This document shows, piece by piece, positions 57,938 through 64,000 of a DNA stretch of 64,000 nt (the stretch's first letter is position 1; each line of letters begins with the position of its first letter). Both the position numbers and the translations under genes were made by a program. The notes below the pieces were generated by a model, which made no database searches, was not told where the DNA came from, and saw only the letters and a program-made list of their open reading frames with translations. The stretch covers positions 1,833,501-1,897,500 of the forward strand of contig NC_092580.1 in NCBI RefSeq assembly GCF_037975245.1, written 5' to 3'. This DNA is from Apostichopus japonicus (lineage: Eukaryota > Echinodermata > Holothuroidea > Aspidochirotida > Stichopodidae).

Positions 57938-58798
57938 TATTATCCCTGTTTACTTTTCACTCTCTGTGTGGACATGTTTGGTTTCTTTTATTTTTACCAT
58001 TGAGGCTGCTTTTTAGCTCAGAGTCATGACCAAATCTCATGCGAATTGTACCAAGGGTTTTTAATTTTTTGGGGGGGATGGAACCATTCTACTATGTTGT
58101 TGGTCCAGGTTTGTAGTAATTAAAAATCAATTTATGAATAGATTTTATTATATAATTAATAAATACCATTTGGGCTAAATTTTGGAGAAATGTTACTTTT
58201 TTTTGGTGAAGGATGATACTATCATCTTGAAAATATTATATGTTGTTGTTGTTGTTAGCTAGGAAGCTAGGAGTGCAGTTGGGAAGAAAAGACAGGGAAG
58301 TCATTTTTGTTCTCAAATACCCAGATCAGAAGATTTATTGGGATTTTTGAAGCTACTTTGTGAGAATTCCAGTTTGTTTAATTTTGCTGCATTTTATGTG
58401 AAATTAAACAGTATTTATAATAAGGTATATTTTGAAACCTATTATAACAAAGTTTGTAGCTTTTGATGTTGCTTGTTATCACCTCTACTAAATTTATTTG
58501 ACATAATGAATCTTCCTGTAATAATGCAGACCCAATATCCTTACAAATATGGAAGCACTTTCCTACCAGTTTGAATCTTATTTTTAACATGTAATTTCTG
58601 AAAAGTTAAATGTTTTTATGGGTATAGATAATCATTCAGCTGATTATTTACTAATCTTTTCTTAAGTAACAGAGCTAAAGATTGTTGGAATATTGTGATC
58701 TTAAAAATTATATTCAAAGAATAGATCAGGGGGTGAACTTATATTCAGCATGTAACCATGGAGTTGGAAGGGTTATTCCTATGACAGTGTGCCACCTA

Positions 58799-59361
58799 GG
58801 GTGCTTTTACACTTGATCCAAATCAGAACTCAGAACTTGTCAGGATCTGATCCTGACGTCGAGATCACGGCTGAAGTGAAACGCAGTTCAGATCCGGATC
58901 TGATCCTCCTATTTTGATGCTGGCAGAGACCAGCATCTGTTCCGGACGTCGAGATCAATTTTGCAATGTAAACACTGTCGCATGAACGGTGACCCGAGAT
59001 ATCCGGTGACCTCATTACGTCACATGCATTCTCGCATGAACTTCCAGTCCTGTATCATGCATGTGCTAATTCCTACGTAGATTGAGTGTGTGTGTGGGGC
59101 CGAGCATAGCATAGTATTGTCACCCTAAGGCTATGCAACCATGACAACGAAAGTTTTAGAGTATACGTACTACGCAATCCGCGGCTGCGCATGACACATT
59201 TCCAGTCCGATTATTTGACCAACATCCGGTGAAAAGCGGAGGAGTATCAGAGTGCGTGTAAAGTGTAAATGTGTCCGGATCAATGCATAAGTTTACCTCA
59301 TGGAAAGATGATCGTCTGATAACATCAGGGGATCTGATCCGGATCTAGTGTAAAAGCATCC
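58799..59361. mobile_element. MITE with terminal inverted repeats (copy in duplication 2)
   Basis: The orthologous copy of the element at 38705-39265, at the same place within the duplicated block and 563 bp long. Its outer inverted repeats have decayed further: the left end reads ACACTTGATCCAAATCAGA and the right end has GCATCC for GCACCC. Flanking triplets are again CTA and TTA. Confidence 0.75.
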
Positions 59362-59670
59362 TTACAAGGCAGAAGAAAATTATTCCACACTGTTATATGA
59401 AAACCCTGTCTCAGTATCTTGTTCCTATATCAAGACATGATTGATTTTACGTATTTTGACTGTGTAAATCAGTAGCTGTCTGTGACATCATAGGGCAAAG
59501 AGTTCTTCAAAAGTTTTACTTTCCTATAGTATAGTCTTGTTCTTGATTTATCCTTGAAACCTGATACATTTGGAATGTTTACTTAGCTGTGAGGGTACTA
59601 TGTTTTGTTTTTTGTAGAATATAGTAGTTTTCTCTGTAAATAAGTACGTTCATTATTATAAAGAAAAGCC

Positions 59671-60001
59671 TGTAAACTCTTTCATCTGAATAGCGCTGAT
59701 GACATACAGTAGTTCACCCTGCTGTTCCCAGAAACATTCAAATCATGTCTCCGACTTAGAAAAATATCTTGGCATACAAGATGCTAGGATGTGGCTTTAA
59801 CCTCCAGATGGAGAAAATGTCCAGCATTTTTATTATAAACCAATCAACTTCAGTCACTGCAATATCCCTTGAATCTATGCATCCTGCAGGTTTAATGGCA
59901 ATTCCTACGTCAGTCACAAGCATATGTTCGATTGAAGGTTATACACACTTTGTTCCAAAAGTGAACTTCAAGCAAGCAGGTTCTGATGTCATTTGAAACA
60001 C
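59671..60001. other. 331-bp identical block, copy 2
   Basis: The exact counterpart of 39574-39904, bounded by the substitutions at 59670 (C for A) and 60002 (C for A). It includes the identical 75-codon open frame at 59769-59996. Confidence 0.6.
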
Positions 60002-63000
60002 CTGCATTGTTTTTCTTTATATTTTTCACCAATTTCCAATCTTGCCAATACTCCTGATTTTACCGGCAATCTCCCAGTTTTAGGCAATCTCATTCTTATA
60101 ATGAAGTTATCTGCTTATCTCCAACTATTTCCCTAAATTGCAATCAGAAATGGGTCAAGTATATTTTTTTTACCTGCTTCTTAGAAACGAGGTGGAAAAA
60201 GTAAAATCCACTTTTTTTTCGGAAATAATTGTATAAAATGCCTGAGCAGTGTTCAGCTGGGTGTCAATGTTATCACTTCAATTATTATGCCATAGCCAAA
60301 TGTAATTATGTCAGGCGTTGACGCATAGAACACTGTTTCTATAATACTTTTAATATTGCTGTCTTGTTTTACTTGGATTTTGCTCAGTTATCCCTATTTT
60401 TACCCCTAGTCACCCAATTTTGGGGGATGGAATCTTGTTGATTGTAAATATCCCTATTTATGTGAAAGACAAATGGGCAGGACAGACTTCCACTACAGGG
60501 CCAAAATTAATTTTGATTTGTTGCCAACCTTCCCCCCCCCCCCCAAAAAAAAACTGCTGTTTTATCTTTACCACTAAAGTGGCTAGACTAGTCAGTATAA
60601 CACACAGACTATTAGTTCATTTCAAATCAGGTAAGACCAAACTCAATATGAAGAACAAGAGACTTAATAATTCCCGTAATGACGTGTTCACAACCGATTA
60701 CAGATTTCTCGAGTACGAATGACGTTGAGTATCACCCAAGGTTAGGCTATGTCTTCGAATAAAGTTAAAAGAACATGTTTAGTTGAGTGATTAAAATTTA
60801 TACACATACATACTTATACATACATATACTTATACATATTTACATTTTGAGCCGTCATCAACGACACCTGAAAACAGAGCTTTGAGGTGTTTTTTTGCGT
60901 AATCTGGAGCTGAATATCTTGAAGTGTCGAGTAGCTATAGAAACATCAATAGTAATTAATGTTTTTTATTTCTATATATATTTTTTTGGTATTTATTCAT
61001 TTATATTTTTGTTGGTTCTTGGGTCTATGACTAATATAAAGACTAAATTTCTGCATAAAGTCACCATTTAACTTAATTTCTTCTACACCCAGAACGGACC
61101 CTTTTGTGGGGATTGCTTGTTGCCTTCACGTTTGCAATATATTCCGAAACTGATTTGTTGAATTTTCACGATAAGAGGCACGACAGGGATATGATTCACC
61201 GGATGATTTTTAGTTTTGATGGACAGACCCGTAATTTACACTCTAAATCTTATTCGGCAAATTTGAAGGACTTGAGATTTCAAGCTGTCATATCTCGTTA
61301 CCAACATACCACTTTATAGCATATATTAACATAGTGGATATCATAGTACTGTCCTATCCTATTGCTCAACTTATACTAACGCTTTATACTAACGCTGAAA
61401 GTAAACATAAGAGAGATGAGTCATGGCAGTGAATAACTGTCAGAATTTCTCCACGCTTAAATACATGACTATGAAGCTCACTTCCAAACTCCTATGTATT
61501 TATTACGTACTTGGTTTACCATTAATGAAGCAAAAAACATAATTTTTCAATGTATTTATAAGTTTAACCCTGCTTGAAGGGTTTCATTTGATTAAAGTTT
61601 CATATGAAAACATTTAAAATATGACAGCCAAAGTGCCCAAAACCTGATGTGAGGGAGCATGATGACGTAGATGAGATCGATGATGACTTCTCAGTCTGGA
61701 TGTGGACTTTAATACAGGTCCCTGGGTAGTTCTGGCCACTAAAGGGGGTACCCAAGGCCTTAGTACTTCATGAGCTGATAAAGTGACTGTTTCAAGTGGC
61801 AGAGACAGTCTTGAAACTGAGAGGATGGGAATATGGACCCCACAGGAGCCTTTCCTTTTTGTATGGCTTCTGGGGTCCCAAAAGGCAAACATGTAGTTCA
61901 TAATAGAACACTTCCATTTAGTTTAACCTTACAGAATTTCATGAGAAAATTCATTTCAAAAAGATTTCTGTCAAGATTTAAAAAAAAAAATGTCCACATA
62001 TTTGGAAAATAAGTTAACCTTGGAACTGTAGATTATTCTCTTCTTTCAATAATCATGAAAGATGCCAGCTTAGAAAGAAAGGTCAAAAAGAATGTACTCT
62101 GTTTTCCGCGATCCATTTCACTCGTAAAACGAGCAAAGTTTGTTGTATGTACTCCATTTAGGTCTCTCCCCAATTGTGTAAGAAACTGACTTGATACAAG
62201 TCAATGACAGTAGCAGGCCTTCCAAAAGTGTATGTAACTTCATATGATATCCAACTTGATCATGAAAGAAATCCAGAACCATTCAGAAGAACTTACAACC
62301 AGACCAAGGTCCACGTTTTAGATCCCACAATACCTGAAATCACGATTCATTTTTTTTTCTGAATCTTCTGAATCTTTTTCTGAATATTTTTTTTGTTGAA
62401 TGTGGATTTGGTCAAATTGCCAGAAAGTGGCAACTTAAAATAATATAACTTGCTTTGCCTTGAAAATTTTAGGCAGATCTGTTTGTTAAGTAGGAAATAA
62501 TGTGTGCGTCATTCCTCTTCTGAGAGCTCAAGAAAAGAATTGCACAGATTTTGACAATCCCTAAAAAATTCATCATTTTCAAAAATAATGATTATGAAGT
62601 TTGAAGCTGTTGCCATGCATGCAACCATAGTGTACATTGAGAACTGAAGGAACACCGCTTTAAAACAGGAGTCAACCTCTGAGGAATATTAAAACATCAG
62701 GTAATATGATACATTTCTGCTTTTAATGAGAGTTTAAAACGTCAAGTGTTATTTAATATCCTGAGAAACAGTCTGTCAGGTGCCTCGATAGTCTGGGATA
62801 TCTCTCCCAAATTGATTCTCCATTTTTTTTTAGTGTTTTTTTAGTTTGATGATTCTTTTTTAGCTGCCAGGGAATAATGTTTTATCTGATATATATTTTT
62901 GTTATGACTTAAGCAGCATATCATCTGCGTAAATATGAAATAATTTTGAAAATTTTGTTGGTAGAGACATTTCCAGCAAGCTGTCCCTAGGGTTCATATG

Positions 63001-63696
63001 TGTCTTATCTTTAAGGATTGAAGGTATAAATACTGCAATCAAATTCTTGTCATTTCATGAGGAGAAGTGACAATATGGTAGTGTCTTACAGACATTATGC
63101 ATTAAAGATGAAAGATAATTCAAATTATGAGGACATGTTATGCAACGGTTTCTTATTAAAGAGATATAGTCATGCATTAACTACAAACATGGACGTTAAT
63201 GCAATTTTGTGGCATTTCGTAAGGAAATGGTCAATGCATACTGGGAGATATATTTAGTATTAATACACTATACAAATAGAAGTGAGTCAGGTTAATGTAA
63301 GATACTCCTAATGATTCATTGGTTACTTAAAGGGATGTATAGACTATAACAATGATATCAACTACAACACTTAAAATCCAATTCTTACTAGGTCGTTGAC
63401 AGGATATATTGTAACATCCTGACACTCAGATACCATAGTTATAGTGAAAAATTTACTCTCATTGAAATGTGTTCCTTCAGTTTTCATGTATACTAAAGCC
63501 ATTTGAAATTGATTTATCTTATATACCCCTATATGAACAATTTATAAAATTGATGTAGTTTAGATGTACATAATTGTGGACAAACTGCATGAGTCCATCA
63601 AACTTTTTGAGATGGAAAAAAAGTGACCACCTATTTTGAGGAGATCATCAATTAGGAGTAAATTTTACAGAGACAACTTCATTTTGGATGGTGATT

Positions 63697-63788
63697 GGAC
63701 CTGGGGAGGGGTTGAGACCTGTGGGAGGGGTGGGACCTGTGGGAGGGGTGGGACCTGTGGGAGGGGTGGTGGGACCTGGGGGAGGGAT
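63697..63788 (+). repeat. G-rich minisatellite, G-quadruplex-prone (copy 2)
   Basis: Repeats of GGGACCTGTGGGAGGGGT, 17-18 bp each, with more complete units than copy 1. The Pro-rich minus-strand frames across it are artefacts. Confidence 0.85.
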
Positions 63789-64000
63789 AGGCCCTGATAG
63801 ATTCCTTCCATCAATATATAGTTGCATAAGTAGAGAAGCATGCACATACAATAGTTATGTTAATTAAAGCAGTATTGTGCAGTCCCTTTAACAAAGACAC
63901 ATAAAACCATGCTTGAATCATCTTTGACAAGTTCCCTACATTCACTGTCATATTGTTGAGGTAGTTCCCTTCCACAGGAAATAACCCAATAGTAAAGAAT

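Larger units (their letters stand above)
57938..64000 (+). repeat. Large direct duplication, copy 2 (continues beyond the window)
   Basis: Starts at ATTATCCCTGTTTACTTTTC and follows copy 1 (37850-43853) to the last base. Indels include an expanded TACATA-type tract near 60800-60835, a shorter GTT tract near 58245, and a 3-bp in-frame insertion in the small open frame at 63057-63257 relative to 42941-43138. Sequence left of 57938 does not match sequence left of 37850, which fixes the left breakpoint within a few bases. Confidence 0.9.

Noticed and set aside
63648-63851. Pro-rich minus-strand frames near the window end
   Set aside because: Translation of the G-rich minisatellite on the opposite strand.

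Overview
The window is animal nuclear DNA: AT-rich, gene-poor, with long introns, metazoan-style phase-1 EGF exons, microsatellites and many transposable elements. An LTR retrotransposon whose integrase precedes its reverse transcriptase (a Gmr1-type order described from deuterostomes), a Kolobok/T2-like element and a Penelope-like element suggest a marine invertebrate deuterostome, possibly an echinoderm. That assignment is inference; no species-diagnostic gene was seen.

Layout. 1-16 kb: non-coding DNA with a very short hAT-like inverted-repeat element, two minisatellites and a U2 snRNA-headed retroposed element (15261-15450, minus) flanked by perfect 10-bp target duplications. 16-21 kb: two symmetrical phase 1-1 EGF exons (16271-16399 and 20896-21045, plus) of one partly visible gene. 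21-36 kb: intronic or intergenic DNA with tandem repeats, a TTAA-flanked Kolobok-like element (29092-30346) and a small inverted-repeat element. 36.4-37.3 kb: a less AT-rich stretch ending in a candidate first coding exon with a strong splice donor.

37850-43853 and 57938-64000 are two direct copies of one sequence, about 20.1 kb apart, as expected for a tandem duplication whose second copy runs off the window. Between them lies the most interesting gene: an intact single-exon gene (46298-47989) for a secreted 563-residue protein with a zinc-dependent deaminase signature (HSE...PCxxC), followed by Cys/Tyr/Trp-rich kringle-like mini-repeats. It resembles the secreted AID/APOBEC-like deaminases (SNADs) of metazoa. 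Downstream, a 5'-truncated Penelope-like element (48753-57031) sits in a TA microsatellite and is itself split by a complete 6.5-kb Gmr1-like Ty3/gypsy element (48877-55382, minus) with TG...CA LTRs and an AGGCC target duplication.

If the 20-kb tandem-duplication reading is right, a second deaminase copy should lie about 2.4 kb beyond the right edge. Nothing shows that the EGF gene, the 37-kb exon and the deaminase gene act together.
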